Assembly: GCF_021800405.1 (NCBI RefSeq)
Contig: NZ_CP084550.1
Span: 496,001-560,000, forward strand
Direction: 5' to 3'
Length of the DNA: 64,000 nucleotides
Source: Arthrobacter sp. FW306-07-I
GTDB taxonomy: Bacteria > Actinomycetota > Actinomycetes > Actinomycetales > Micrococcaceae
Shown here: positions 28,377-38,750 of the stretch, piece by piece
Layout: every line of letters starts with the position of its first letter
How positions within the stretch are numbered: the first letter of the stretch is position 1
Notes under the pieces: model-generated
What the model saw: only the letters and a program-made list of their open reading frames with translations
The model's database searches: none
Told to the model about the DNA's origin: nothing
Position numbers and translations under genes: made by a program

Positions 28377-28790
28377 ATGGACCCAACTGCCCTGCGGGAA
28401 ATCTGCCTGAGCTTTCCAGGCGCCTTTGAGGATTATCCGTTTGGTCCGGAGACCGCGGTGTTCAAGGTGCGTGCGCACATCGCCGGCGGGGCCCGCCACG
28501 AGGCCAAATTGTTTGCCCTGTCATCCATGGACCAGGCCGACTTCTATGTGAACCTGAAGTGCGAACCGGCCCTGGCCGTCCAGCTGCGCGCAGTGCACCC
28601 CGCGATCACCGGCGCGTGGCACATGAACAAGACCCACTGGAACGGCGTCCGCCTTGACGGCTCGCTGCCGGACGGCATGGTCCGGGACATGGTGGAGGAC
28701 TCGTATGACCTGGTGGTGGCAGGCTTGAGCCGGAAGCAACAGGAGCAACTGGGGTGGGCACGCCTCGGGAGGGCAGGCGGCAATGAGTGA
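28377..28790 (+). CDS. MmcQ/YjbR-family protein
   Basis: A 137-residue protein of the YjbR fold (double-wing, DNA-binding-like): LSFPGAFEDYPFGPETAVFK, LFALSSMDQADFYVNLKCEP, and HMNKTHWNGVRLDGSLPDG. No enzymatic role is established for the family. The ATG is 6 bases after TAGGCT, so it is probably leaderless. Its stop overlaps the start of the DUF1990 gene by 8 bases (ATGAGTGA). Confidence 0.82.
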   Translation: MDPTALREICLSFPGAFEDYPFGPETAVFKVRAHIAGGARHEAKLFALSSMDQADFYVNLKCEPALAVQLRAVHPAITGAWHMNKTHWNGVRLDGSLPDGMVRDMVEDSYDLVVAGLSRKQQEQLGWARLGRAGGNE

Positions 28791-29337
28791 AGAGGGACGG
28801 GTGCCGGGCGAGCTCGGGTACCCGGGGATGGGTGGCACCGAGCAGGGCAGGGCGCCCGAAGGTTATGACCGCGTCCTTGAGGAAGCACGGCTGGGCAGCG
28901 GGCTGGACGTTTACCGGCGCGTGGCGGACGGCATCCTGGGCTGGGAACTGCAGCGGCGGGCAGGACTTCGGGTCCGCGCAGATTCGCCGCGGGCCGTGGC
29001 CGGGGCCCGCGTGGTGAGCGGATTCGGCGTCGGATCCTTCCGTCTGCCCGCACCCTGCCAGGTGGTGTGGGTCCACGAGCCGGCCCCTGACGGTGTTCCC
29101 CAGTCCGCCGGCTTCGGATACGGGACGCTGCCAGGACACCCGGCCCGCGGGGAGGAATCGTTTGAGGTGGAGATCAACAACCAAGGCGAGGTGTGGTTGA
29201 GGATCCGGGCCTTCAGCAAGCCCTCCAACTGGTTCTATGCCGCCGGCGGCCCGGTCACCCGGGCGACGCAGCGCTACGTTACTTCCCGGTACATTGAAGG
29301 AGCACGCAGTCTCGCCGCGGAAGGAAAATCCCAGTGA
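28783..29337 (+). CDS. DUF1990 family protein
   Basis: A 184-residue protein resembling DUF1990: LDVYRRVADGILGWELQRRA GL, RVVSGFGVGSFRLPAPCQVV, FGYGTLPGHPARGEESFEVE, and a C-terminal SKPSNWFYAAGGPVTRATQR. Function unknown; the fold is thought to be START-like or lipocalin-like. It overlaps both neighbours (MmcQ-like upstream, ABM-like downstream by GTGA), so the three genes are one translationally coupled unit. Confidence 0.8.
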   Translation: MSEEGRVPGELGYPGMGGTEQGRAPEGYDRVLEEARLGSGLDVYRRVADGILGWELQRRAGLRVRADSPRAVAGARVVSGFGVGSFRLPAPCQVVWVHEPAPDGVPQSAGFGYGTLPGHPARGEESFEVEINNQGEVWLRIRAFSKPSNWFYAAGGPVTRATQRYVTSRYIEGARSLAAEGKSQ

Positions 29338-29651
29338 TCTTTATCGTCGTAAAATTCAAGGTCAAGCCCGAGTGGGCGGAGCGCTGGCCCGATCTCGTAG
29401 CTGATTTCACCAAGGAAACGCGGCAGGAGCCCGGCAACCTCTGGTTCGACTGGTCCCGAAGCCTGGACGATCCCAATGAATACGTCCTCGTGGAAGCCTT
29501 CAAAGACGACGCCGCCGGTGACCACGTGAACAGCGACCACTTCAAGAAGGCCATGGCTGACATGCCCCAGGCCCTCGCCGAGACGCCCAGGATCATCAGC
29601 CGCCAGCTCGACGGCGAAGGCTGGGACCTGATGGGCGAACTCACCATCTAA
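29334..29651 (+). CDS. Antibiotic-biosynthesis-monooxygenase-fold protein (putative quinol monooxygenase)
   Basis: A 105-residue single-domain dimeric ferredoxin-like (ABM) protein: FIVVKFKVKPEWAERWPDLV, EPGNLWFDWSRSLDDPNEYV, and HVNSDHFKKAMADMPQALAE. Small ABM proteins act as cofactor-free quinol oxygenases or as stress proteins like YgiN. The GTG start overlaps the preceding TGA (GTGA). Inverted repeat B1 begins 7 bases after its stop. Confidence 0.8.
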   Translation: MIFIVVKFKVKPEWAERWPDLVADFTKETRQEPGNLWFDWSRSLDDPNEYVLVEAFKDDAAGDHVNSDHFKKAMADMPQALAETPRIISRQLDGEGWDLMGELTI

Positions 29652-29657
29652 ACCCCC

Positions 29658-29717
29658 ATCGATTGCTCCGTATGTGTCGTTTTGGGCCACCCAAACGACA
29701 AATACGGAGCAATCGAT
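29658..29717. repeat. Inverted repeat B1 between the ABM-like gene and the DUF503 gene
   Basis: Arms 29658-29682 and 29693-29717 pair at 24 of 25 positions. The outer part ATCGATTGCT and inner part TGTCGTTT are shared with B2 and B3, while the middle segment (CCGTATG here) differs and is matched by compensating changes in the other arm. The last base overlaps the -10 box of the DUF503 gene. Confidence 0.88.
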
Positions 29718-29728
29718 AGCATGAAGCC

Positions 29729-30022
29729 ATGTGGATCGGCTGGATCGAATTCGACATCCTCCTTGGCGACGTGCACAGCCTGAAGGAGAAACGTTCCGTG
29801 GTCCGGCCGCTCGTGGCCGAACTCAAGCGGCGTTTCGAAATTTCAGTGGCCGAGGTGGGGGACCACAGCCAGTACCGGCGCACGCAGCTTGGTGCGGGGC
29901 TTGTGGCAGCCGACCGCGCGCACCTCGTGGAGGTGCTGTCCGCCGTCGAACGCTTCGTGGCGGGCCGCCCGGAGATTGAGCTGCTCAGCGTCCGCCAGCG
30001 GGAACTGCACAGCGAGGACTGA
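29729..30022 (+). CDS. DUF503 domain protein
   Basis: A 97-residue protein matching DUF503 (YlxP-like): MWIGWIEFDILLGDVHSLKE, KRSVVRPLVAELKRRFEISV, then AEVGDHSQYRRTQLGAGLVA. In many bacteria the YlxP family is encoded near infB/rbfA and may act in RNA or ribosome biology, but here it stands alone between two hairpins. TAGCAT (29717-29722) is 6 bases before the ATG, so a leaderless mRNA starting at the edge of hairpin B1 is likely. Confidence 0.85.
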   Translation: MWIGWIEFDILLGDVHSLKEKRSVVRPLVAELKRRFEISVAEVGDHSQYRRTQLGAGLVAADRAHLVEVLSAVERFVAGRPEIELLSVRQRELHSED

Positions 30023-30030
30023 TCCCACCC

Positions 30031-30092
30031 CATCGATTGCTGAGCATTTGTCGTTTTCACGCGCCAAAACGACACCTGCTCAGCAATCGATG
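30031..30092. repeat. Inverted repeat B2 between the DUF503 gene and the second DUF559-type gene
   Basis: Arms 30031-30057 and 30066-30092 pair at 25 of 27 positions around an 8-base spacer. Outer CATCGATTGCT and inner TGTCGTTTT are the same as in B1, while the middle reads GAGCATT. It lies 6 bases before a DnaA-box-like element. Confidence 0.88.
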
Positions 30093-30097
30093 AAGGG

Positions 30098-30106
30098 TGT
30101 GGATAA
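30098..30106 (+). promoter_or_regulatory. DnaA-box-like TGTGGATAA upstream of the second DUF559-type gene
   Basis: Same 9-mer and same following CTTCTGC context as at 8206-8214. It stands 39 bases before the ATG at 30146. Conservation of sequence and spacing between two diverged paralogues is the evidence for a regulatory role. Confidence 0.5.
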
Positions 30107-30145
30107 CTTCTGCGGCACTAATCCTGGTTCTGGTGTCATGGACCG

Positions 30146-31087
30146 ATGAAGACGCCACGCTCATTACCGGAGGAACTCCGCGGCCGCCCCTTCACCTTTG
30201 CAGACGCTGCTTATGCGGGCCTGTCACCGCGGCGTTGGCGGCACGATTCGTTGGAGCGCTTCGGCCGGGGAATCCGGATGGAAGGTACGACGGCGGGACT
30301 TTCGTTGGGCGCGCGGGTCCGGCCATTCATTGAGGTCAACCAGCTTTGTGCTGCCTCGCATGTTACGGCCGCAGAGCTCCATTCGCTGCCGCAGCGGCGC
30401 CAGGACCACACCTCTGACGTCTACCACCTCATCCGTCCAGAGGGCGCAGCCCACCTGGACAGGCCCCACGTCATCGTGCACCGCATGAAGGTGTATGAGG
30501 ACGAAATCATCAGAAGTGACGGCATTCCGGTCACGACGCCGGCGCGTACCTGGCTCGACATGGCCGAGCTGCTGTCCGTTGACGAGCTCGTGGCGATGGG
30601 GGACAGCTGCGTCCGCGTGCCCAGGCCGGAGTTTGAGGACCGGGACATGCCCCTGTGCAGCATAAGGGACCTGCAACGGACGATCGACAGGCACCGGGGA
30701 AAGCGGGGAATCCGGAAGGCGAAAGAAGCTCTGGCGCTCGTTCGGGTCGGATCGGACTCACCGCAGGAAAGCTTGCTCCGGCTCGCGATTGTCCGCGCGG
30801 GCCTACCCGAACCCGAGTTGAATGTCCCGATCATTGCCGAGGACGGCAGCAGGCATCACGAGCCTGACCTTTCCTACCGCAAATACAGGATCGGAATCGA
30901 GTACGAGGGCGACCACCACGGCGAGGAATGCCAGATCGCCAGGGACATAACGCGCTCCGAACGGTACGCCGCGTTGGGGTGGACGGAGGTCAGGATCTCC
31001 AAGCGGCACATGGTCAACGATGCGAAGCCGGCCGCAGCCAAAGTCCTGGTCGCCCTGGCCCAGGCAGGCTGGCGAAGGGGCTCTTAA
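30146..31087 (+). CDS. DUF559/Vsr-like nuclease-fold protein, paralogue 2
   Basis: A 313-residue paralogue of 8252-9190. Shared landmarks are SDGIPVTTPARTWLDMAELL, RHRGKRGIRKAKEALALVR, and AGLPEPELN. The C-terminal PD-(D/E)xK-like domain reads HHEPDLSYRKYRIGIEYEGD, then HHGEE and ALGWTEVRISKRHM. This keeps an acidic D...ExE pattern that could bind metal, unlike paralogue 1. The N-terminal part resembles AbiEi-type antitoxin/regulator modules. It is bracketed by hairpins B2 and B3 and has no adjacent partner methylase or toxin. Confidence 0.7.
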   Translation: MKTPRSLPEELRGRPFTFADAAYAGLSPRRWRHDSLERFGRGIRMEGTTAGLSLGARVRPFIEVNQLCAASHVTAAELHSLPQRRQDHTSDVYHLIRPEGAAHLDRPHVIVHRMKVYEDEIIRSDGIPVTTPARTWLDMAELLSVDELVAMGDSCVRVPRPEFEDRDMPLCSIRDLQRTIDRHRGKRGIRKAKEALALVRVGSDSPQESLLRLAIVRAGLPEPELNVPIIAEDGSRHHEPDLSYRKYRIGIEYEGDHHGEECQIARDITRSERYAALGWTEVRISKRHMVNDAKPAAAKVLVALAQAGWRRGS

Positions 31088-31090
31088 AAA

Positions 31091-31146
31091 CGATTGCTGC
31101 GTACTTGTCGTTCTGACGGTTCAAAACGACAAGTACGCAGCAGTCG
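31091..31146. repeat. Inverted repeat B3 between the second DUF559-type gene and purL
   Basis: Arms 31091-31112 and 31125-31146 pair at 21 of 22 positions. CGATTGCT and TGTCGTT are shared with B1 and B2, and the middle segment is GCGTACT. It begins 3 bases after the nuclease stop, between two convergent genes, and could also terminate transcription from both. Confidence 0.88.
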
Positions 31147-31157
31147 ATGGGTGGGGA

Positions 31158-33463
<2,306 letters not shown>

Positions 33464-33467
<4 letters not shown>

Positions 33468-34237
33468 TTGTCGCCTCCCACAATCTTGTTCAGTACGGAG
33501 GTGAAGAAGCCCAGGCCATCGGTGTCGGAACCACCGATGCCATCGAGCGACTCGGGGCCGAAGCCCGGCTCCACGGCGTGTTCGGGGTGCGGCATGAGGC
33601 CCACCACGTTGCCGGCCGCGTTGGAGATGCCGGCGATGTCGCGGCGGGACCCGTTCGGGTTGAAGCCGACGTAACGGAACACCACGCGGCCCTCGGCCTC
33701 AAGGGCGTCCAGCGTCTTCTCATCCGCGATGTACTGGCCGTCCTGGTTCTTCAGCGGGATGGTGATTTCCTGCCCCGCCTGGTAATCCAGGGTCCAGGCC
33801 GTGTTGCTGTTCTCCACGCGGAGTACCTGGTCGCGGCAGAGGAATTTCAGGTGGTCGTTCTTGATCATCGAACCGGGCAGCAGGTGCGACTCGGTGAGGA
33901 TCTGGAATCCGTTGCAGATGCCGAGGACGGGCAGCTTGGCGTCAGAGTTTGCGGCGTCGATGATCTTTGACATCAGCGGTGCGAAGCGGGCAATGGCGCC
34001 GGCCCGGAGGTAGTCGCCATAGGAGAATCCACCGGGGATGATGACGGCGTCCACGTCGCCAAGTTCGGCGTCGCCATGCCAAAGTTCGACGGCGGTGGCA
34101 CCGGCCAGGCGGACGGCGCGGGCAGCATCCCGGTCGTCCAGGGTGCCGGGGAAGGTAACGACGCCGATCCGGGCGCCAGCGAGGCGCGGCTCCGCCGCGA
34201 CGGCGACAGCCTCGCCGATCAGGGGAAGTTCACTCAT
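33464..34237 (-). CDS. purQ: Phosphoribosylformylglycinamidine synthase glutaminase subunit PurQ
   Basis: Class I glutaminase that supplies ammonia to PurL. It is 257 residues. The nucleophile Cys108 lies in VLGICNGFQ, and the His/Glu pair is in [10 protein letters not shown] near the C-terminus. [20 protein letters not shown] is the typical beginning of the family, so the first 20 residues are an extension or the start is further in. It lies 1 base after purS and overlaps purL. Confidence 0.96.
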
Positions 34238-34238
34238 C

Positions 34239-34490
34239 TCAGGCCTCGACGACCTCGACGTTGACGACGTCTTCGATCACGGGGTTGGACAGGAGGGTTT
34301 CTGCGGCATCGCGGGCCTGGGCCAGGATTTCCTCGGTCACCTCGCCGTCGACCGTCAGTTCGAAGCGCTTGCCCTGGCGGACAGAGCTGAAGCTGGTGAA
34401 GCCCAGCCGGGGGAGAGCGCCAACGATTGCCTTCCCCTGCGGGTCCAGAATCTCGGGCTTGGGCATGACGTCAACAACGATCCGGGGCAT
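34239..34490 (-). CDS. purS: Phosphoribosylformylglycinamidine synthase subunit PurS
   Basis: The 83-residue PurS bridges PurQ and PurL. It shows [20 protein letters not shown] and the [10 protein letters not shown] end typical of the family. The ATG at 34490 has AGGAGTT 10 bases upstream; the open frame upstream of it is leader. TAGAAT, near 34630-34635 on the minus strand, is a likely -10 for the operon, giving a leader of about 130 bases in which I see no known riboswitch. Confidence 0.93.
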   Translation of the reverse strand: MPRIVVDVMPKPEILDPQGKAIVGALPRLGFTSFSSVRQGKRFELTVDGEVTEEILAQARDAAETLLSNPVIEDVVNVEVVEA

Positions 34491-34761
34491 CCGGTAACTC
34501 CTGTGCGTGAGCTTGGGTAAGGGCGCAGCGGAGTGGTGCCGTCTCACGCCGTACCAGGGTGTTGGGGACAAGGGGTCACCTGCATTGGTTCACCATGAGG
34601 TCGGGCGCTCCGCGAGCTTGCCCTATCATTCTACCGGCCCGGGCGCGTCCCTTTGTATTCGGCGGATTGGGGGGGGCAGGAACGCCGCGTGGGGCGCCGG
34701 ATCCCGCTCCGCGGCCAAGGGTGGTCTGGAGTTGCCCGAAGGCCTTCATTAGGATTGCTGG

Positions 34762-34947
34762 ATGGCTGAGAATTCAAAGTCCGTGTTGTTGCCCGTGGTT
34801 GCCGCGGCGGTGTTCGCCGGCCTGGGCAGGATGGTCTTCCAGAAGATCAAGGCGGACAGATTGGCCCGCGAGACGCGGATGGCCGGCCCGGTGGATGAAA
34901 AGACCAGGCAGTGGATCAGCGAGGTGGTGCGGACTCCGCGCCACTAG
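34762..34947 (+). CDS. Small membrane-associated protein of unknown function
   Basis: A 61-residue protein with one hydrophobic segment near the N-terminus (VLLPVVAAAVFAGLGRMVF) followed by a basic then mixed cytoplasmic-type tail (FQKIKADRLARETRMAGP, QWISEVVRTPRH). No family recognised. TAGGAT lies 6 bases before the ATG, a leaderless promoter layout, and a terminator follows 26 bases after the stop, which together make it a convincing single-gene unit. Confidence 0.7.
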   Translation: MAENSKSVLLPVVAAAVFAGLGRMVFQKIKADRLARETRMAGPVDEKTRQWISEVVRTPRH

Positions 34948-34972
34948 TCCGCCTCCCGGCTCCTAACTCGTC

Positions 34973-34998
34973 AGGGCGTCCTTCGGGGCGCCCTTTTT
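34973..34998 (+). terminator. Terminator after the small membrane protein gene
   Basis: AGGGCGTCC-TTCG-GGGCGCCCT followed by TTTT. Arms pair at 8 of 9 positions around a UUCG tetraloop, with a U-tract: a textbook intrinsic terminator. Confidence 0.85.
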
Positions 34999-35196
34999 CA
35001 CGCGCAGGGACTGGCAGTACAACGCGTGTGACAAGCGAAAATTTTTCAAATGTGCTCTATGTCATATCCCGCTCTCAGTCTGTACTCTGTGAACAGTCTG
35101 GTCTCAGCAAATTACAAAACCTGTAATTCCCTCTGCAGTGCCAGTCGTTCGGGGGCGCCCACCAAGTCTGGGCGGCACATCGTGAAAGGGTTGCAC

Positions 35197-38100
35197 GTGA
35201 AATCAACTGGAAAGAGCCCCTTGCGGGCTGGGGGACTCCGGAAGGCGGCCGCGCTGGCCGTCGGGTTGCCCCTTATCCTCAGCTCGCTGGCTGTGGGCCC
35301 CGCTTCGGCGGCCCCTGGCGGCCAGGGAGGGGGCAATGCTTCCTCCAGCGCAAAGGACAGTCAGTTCAAGGACGGCCGGTACATCGTGGTGCTGGCCGGA
35401 CCCGCTGCTGCCGCGTATGAAGGGGGAACTGCCGGGCTGGGTGCAACCAAGCCCCAGCAAGGCAGGAAGCTCGACGCCGGCAGCCCCAACTACAAGGCCT
35501 ACGACGCCCACCTGCGTAAGCAGCAGCGTGATGTTGCGGCCGCCCAGGGAGTCACTCCGGCCAAGCAGTACACCGCAGCCCTGAACGGGTTCAGTGCGGA
35601 GCTGACCGCGGCGCAGGCTTCGGCGTTGTCCAAGGACAGTCGCGTCCTGGTGGTCGCACCGGATGTTGAAAACAAGCCGGACTACACCACCACCGACTTC
35701 CTCAAGCTCACCGGTCCCGATGGTTCCTGGGCCACGCAGTTCGGTGGACAAGCCAACGCCGGCAAGGGCGTGGTGGTGGGCGTCATCGACTCCGGCTACG
35801 CACCCGACAACCCCTTCCTGCAGGGCGAAGCGCTGAAGCCGCTGCAGGGCAGCCCGCAGGTCGGTGTTCCCTATCGCACCGCTGACGGCAAGATCGCCAT
35901 GCTCAAGGCAGACGGCACCACCTTCGAGGGTGAATGCCAAAAGGGTGAGGGGACCGGGGCAGGCTTCGACGGATCGCTCTGCAACTCCAAGGTCATCGGT
36001 GCCCGATACTTCGCCGATTCCTTCCTTCAGTACGTTGCACCGGGGAACCGGGCCCCGGAAGAGCAGATCTCCCCCGTGGACGTCGGCAGCCACGGCACCC
36101 ACACCGCCACCACGGCAGCCGGCAACGCCAACATCGAGCAGGTCATTGACGGGGCCAGCTTCGGCAAGAGTTCAGGTGTTGCCCCGGCCGCCAAGGTCTC
36201 CGTGTACAAGGTCTGCTGGGAGGACACCAATCCGGACACCGGCGGCTGCTACTCCTCGGCTTCGGTTGAGGCTGTGGAAGCAGCCATCAAGGACGGCGTC
36301 GACGTCCTGAACTACTCCATTTCGGGAAACAACAACAGCACCACCGATCCTGTCGCGCTGGCCTTCCTGAACGCTGCAGCCGCAGGAATTTTCGTCTCGG
36401 CTTCCGCTGGAAACTCCGGCCCCACGGCCTCCACCGTGAACCACGCGTCGCCGTGGCTGACCACGGTGGCCGCTTCCACCTTCCCCAGCGACCTGCAGGG
36501 CACAGTCAAGGTATCCGACGGCTCGCTGTACCGCGGCGCCTCCATCATGAAGTCCGAGGTGGCTGACAAGCCCGTTATTGTCGCCGCTGCAGCCGCCGCT
36601 CCCGGCGCCGCGAATCCCAACCTGTGCGGTCCGGGAACCCTTGACGCCGCAAAGGTGGCCGGAAAGGTCGTGGTCTGCGACCGCGGCGTGGTGGACCGGA
36701 CTGCCAAGAGCAAGGAGGTTATGGACAAGGGCGGCGTGGGCATGATCCTGGTGAACCTCACCAGCAGCTCCGAGGACGCGGACAACCACGTCATCCCCAC
36801 GGTCCACGTCAACGCCCCCAAGAGCCTGGAACTGAAGTCCAAGCTGGAAGCCAACCCGGCGCTGACCGTCAGCCTGGTCAAGGGCGACCTGACGGGTCTG
36901 CCCCCGGCTCCGGCGCCCCAGATCGCAGGCTTCTCGTCACGCGGACCCACCCTCGCCTCAGGCGGTGACCTGCTGAAGCCGGACATCTCCGCGCCGGGCG
37001 TCAACGTCCTGGCCGGGGTCTCCACCATCGGCAACCACGGTGACCAGTTCGGATTCATGTCCGGCACTTCGATGGCCGCACCCCACATCGCCGGTTTCGG
37101 CGCCCTGGTCCTGGGCAAGCAGCCCAAGTGGACCCCCGCCATGGTCAAGTCCGCCATGATGACCACGGCGTACCCGCTGGTCAATGCCGATGGCTCGCCC
37201 AACACCGACCCGTTCCAGGGCGGTGCCGGGCACATCGATTCCACCAGGGTCCTCGACCCAGGCCTGGTGTACGACTCCGGCATCCAGGACTGGCTCGGCT
37301 TCCTCAACGGCCAGGGCGTGGACACCGGTGCTCCGCAGGCAGGCTCCATCGCTGCCCGCGACCTCAACGTTCCCTCCATTGCCTTGGGCAGTCTGGTGGG
37401 GGAGGTCCAAGTGAAGCGCAAGCTGACTGCGCTGGTGCCGGGCATGTACCGGCCCGAGGTGAACATGCCTGGCTTCAACGTCAATGTGGAACCCAAGGCC
37501 CTGAACTTCGCCAAGGCGGGCCAGACCCGCGAAGTGACCGTGACCATCCGCAACGTCAGTGCACCCGTGGGCAAGTTCAGCACCGGAAGCCTCACCTGGA
37601 AGGGGCCGCGGACGGTGAGCTCACCGATCGCAGTCCGCCCGGTTGATGCCCAGATTGCCCCTTCGTTCTCGTTCAGCTCCCCCACCGGCACCGGCAGCGG
37701 CACCATGGAACTGGTGTCCGGTTCGGACAGCCCCATCGCCGTAGGCGTGGAGGGCCTTGCACCGCTGAGCCAGACCGCCGTCACCAAGACGCCGGGCGAG
37801 TACGCGCCGACCAATGACGCGCACAACGCCCTGCTCCAGGTGAAGGTGCCCGCGGGCGCCTCGTTTGCCCGGCTGGGCATCCAGGCGCAGTCGAACGACG
37901 TCGACTGGGACATGGTGGTCTACGCACCCAACGGTTCCGGCGGGCTGACGGCCACCCAGGTGGCCACGGCGTCTGCCAGTGAATTCCTGGACATCGAATC
38001 GCCGCGTGCCGGAACCTACTACGTGGTGGCCAACCTGTACGCCACACCGGACAACGGGCCGGCCACTGCTTCGGTGCAGGCGGTGAGCTTCGCCGGTGAC

Positions 38101-38328
38101 GCGGGGAACCTTACGGTGAACCCGAACCCCATCGTGGCACCGAACGGAACCGCCACCTCGGCCACGCTGAACTGGACTGGACTCGCGGAAGGCTCCTACC
38201 TCTCACGGCTGAGCCTTGGCAGCAACGGCATCAAGACCTGGGTGAACGTCCAGGTGGGAGCCGGCTCTGCCCCGGCCCCCGCCGGGGCTCCCCAGCTTGG
38301 CCTGGCCCAGGCGGTACCCGCCACCTGA
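35197..38328 (+). CDS. Secreted subtilisin-like serine protease (S8) with PA domain
   Basis: A 1043-residue exported protease. A Sec signal (AALAVGLPLILSSLAVGPAS) is followed by an I9-type propeptide (YIVVLAGPAAAAYEG, ALNGFSAELTAAQASAL). The S8 triad is Asp198 (VVGVIDSGYAP), His299 (GSHGTHTATTAAG) and Ser625 (FMSGTSMAAPHIAG). A protease-associated domain is inserted before the serine (VVVCDRGVVDRTAKSKEVMD). The C-terminal 400 residues hold fibronectin-III-like and beta-sandwich regions, as in cucumisin-type proteases. GTG 35197 is preceded by AAAGGG and is the best start; the frame upstream is AT-rich leader. It faces an operon encoding subtilisin-inhibitor-like proteins. Confidence 0.93.
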   Translation: MKSTGKSPLRAGGLRKAAALAVGLPLILSSLAVGPASAAPGGQGGGNASSSAKDSQFKDGRYIVVLAGPAAAAYEGGTAGLGATKPQQGRKLDAGSPNYKAYDAHLRKQQRDVAAAQGVTPAKQYTAALNGFSAELTAAQASALSKDSRVLVVAPDVENKPDYTTTDFLKLTGPDGSWATQFGGQANAGKGVVVGVIDSGYAPDNPFLQGEALKPLQGSPQVGVPYRTADGKIAMLKADGTTFEGECQKGEGTGAGFDGSLCNSKVIGARYFADSFLQYVAPGNRAPEEQISPVDVGSHGTHTATTAAGNANIEQVIDGASFGKSSGVAPAAKVSVYKVCWEDTNPDTGGCYSSASVEAVEAAIKDGVDVLNYSISGNNNSTTDPVALAFLNAAAAGIFVSASAGNSGPTASTVNHASPWLTTVAASTFPSDLQGTVKVSDGSLYRGASIMKSEVADKPVIVAAAAAAPGAANPNLCGPGTLDAAKVAGKVVVCDRGVVDRTAKSKEVMDKGGVGMILVNLTSSSEDADNHVIPTVHVNAPKSLELKSKLEANPALTVSLVKGDLTGLPPAPAPQIAGFSSRGPTLASGGDLLKPDISAPGVNVLAGVSTIGNHGDQFGFMSGTSMAAPHIAGFGALVLGKQPKWTPAMVKSAMMTTAYPLVNADGSPNTDPFQGGAGHIDSTRVLDPGLVYDSGIQDWLGFLNGQGVDTGAPQAGSIAARDLNVPSIALGSLVGEVQVKRKLTALVPGMYRPEVNMPGFNVNVEPKALNFAKAGQTREVTVTIRNVSAPVGKFSTGSLTWKGPRTVSSPIAVRPVDAQIAPSFSFSSPTGTGSGTMELVSGSDSPIAVGVEGLAPLSQTAVTKTPGEYAPTNDAHNALLQVKVPAGASFARLGIQAQSNDVDWDMVVYAPNGSGGLTATQVATASASEFLDIESPRAGTYYVVANLYATPDNGPATASVQAVSFAGDAGNLTVNPNPIVAPNGTATSATLNWTGLAEGSYLSRLSLGSNGIKTWVNVQVGAGSAPAPAGAPQLGLAQAVPAT

Positions 38329-38346
38329 CCGGGTAGACATGGGGGG

Positions 38347-38385
38347 AGGTCCCGGGTGGTCGTCAGGCCGCCCGGGACCTTTTTC
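38347..38385 (+). terminator. Terminator after the subtilase gene
   Basis: AGGTCCCGGG (38347-38356) pairs with CCCGGGACCT (38371-38380) around a 14-base loop, followed by TTTTT. It is an intrinsic terminator, also placed between two convergent transcription units. Confidence 0.85.
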
Positions 38386-38417
38386 CGTTCCCGCGGCTTC
38401 TTCCGTTGCCGGGGTAG

Positions 38418-38750
38418 CTAGGTGGCCGTGCCGCCCAGCAAAGGGGCCATGGCTTTCCAACGTGCGATTTCGCACCCATCTGTGCGGGTGAAGGTGGAGT
38501 GCACGCTGCGCCCCCGGAATGTCCCGGTGACCACGGCTACCTGCGGGCCGCCGTACTGCTGGGTGCACAGCTTGGGCGGTCCGGGCTTGGGGAAGAAGAT
38601 GTCCTCGCCGAAGCGCTCCACGGCTGCCAGGGCCGCCCCTGGATCCGGCAGGGTGGTCCCTGGATCGGGGTGGCCATCGTTGGCCAGCAGGCGGAATACG
38701 TGTTCGGGAGCTTCCGGGTCCTCCTGGATGCTGATGGTCAAATCGATCAC
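38418..38750 (-). CDS. Subtilisin-inhibitor-like (SSI) protein without signal peptide
   Basis: A 110-residue protein whose second half, LCTQQYGGPQVAVVTGTFRG followed by FTRTDGCEIARWKAM, is closely related to the SSI-like domain of the lipoprotein at 39657-40226. There is no signal peptide. Only two cysteines remain (the C-terminal disulfide pair of SSI); the first pair is missing. The GTG start overlaps the preceding TGA (GTGA), so it is coupled to the glycosylase-family gene. It may be a cytoplasmic relic or an inhibitor with a different job. Confidence 0.65.
   Translation of the reverse strand: MIDLTISIQEDPEAPEHVFRLLANDGHPDPGTTLPDPGAALAAVERFGEDIFFPKPGPPKLCTQQYGGPQVAVVTGTFRGRSVHSTFTRTDGCEIARWKAMAPLLGGTAT

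Noticed and set aside
29658..31146. CRISPR array
   Set aside because: Three similar elements occur, but they are irregularly spaced, are long inverted repeats instead of direct repeats with spacers, and have genes between them. No cas genes are present.
36312..37913. A 533-codon minus-strand frame inside the subtilase gene
   Set aside because: Fully antisense to the S8 domain, whose catalytic triad and PA domain are intact.
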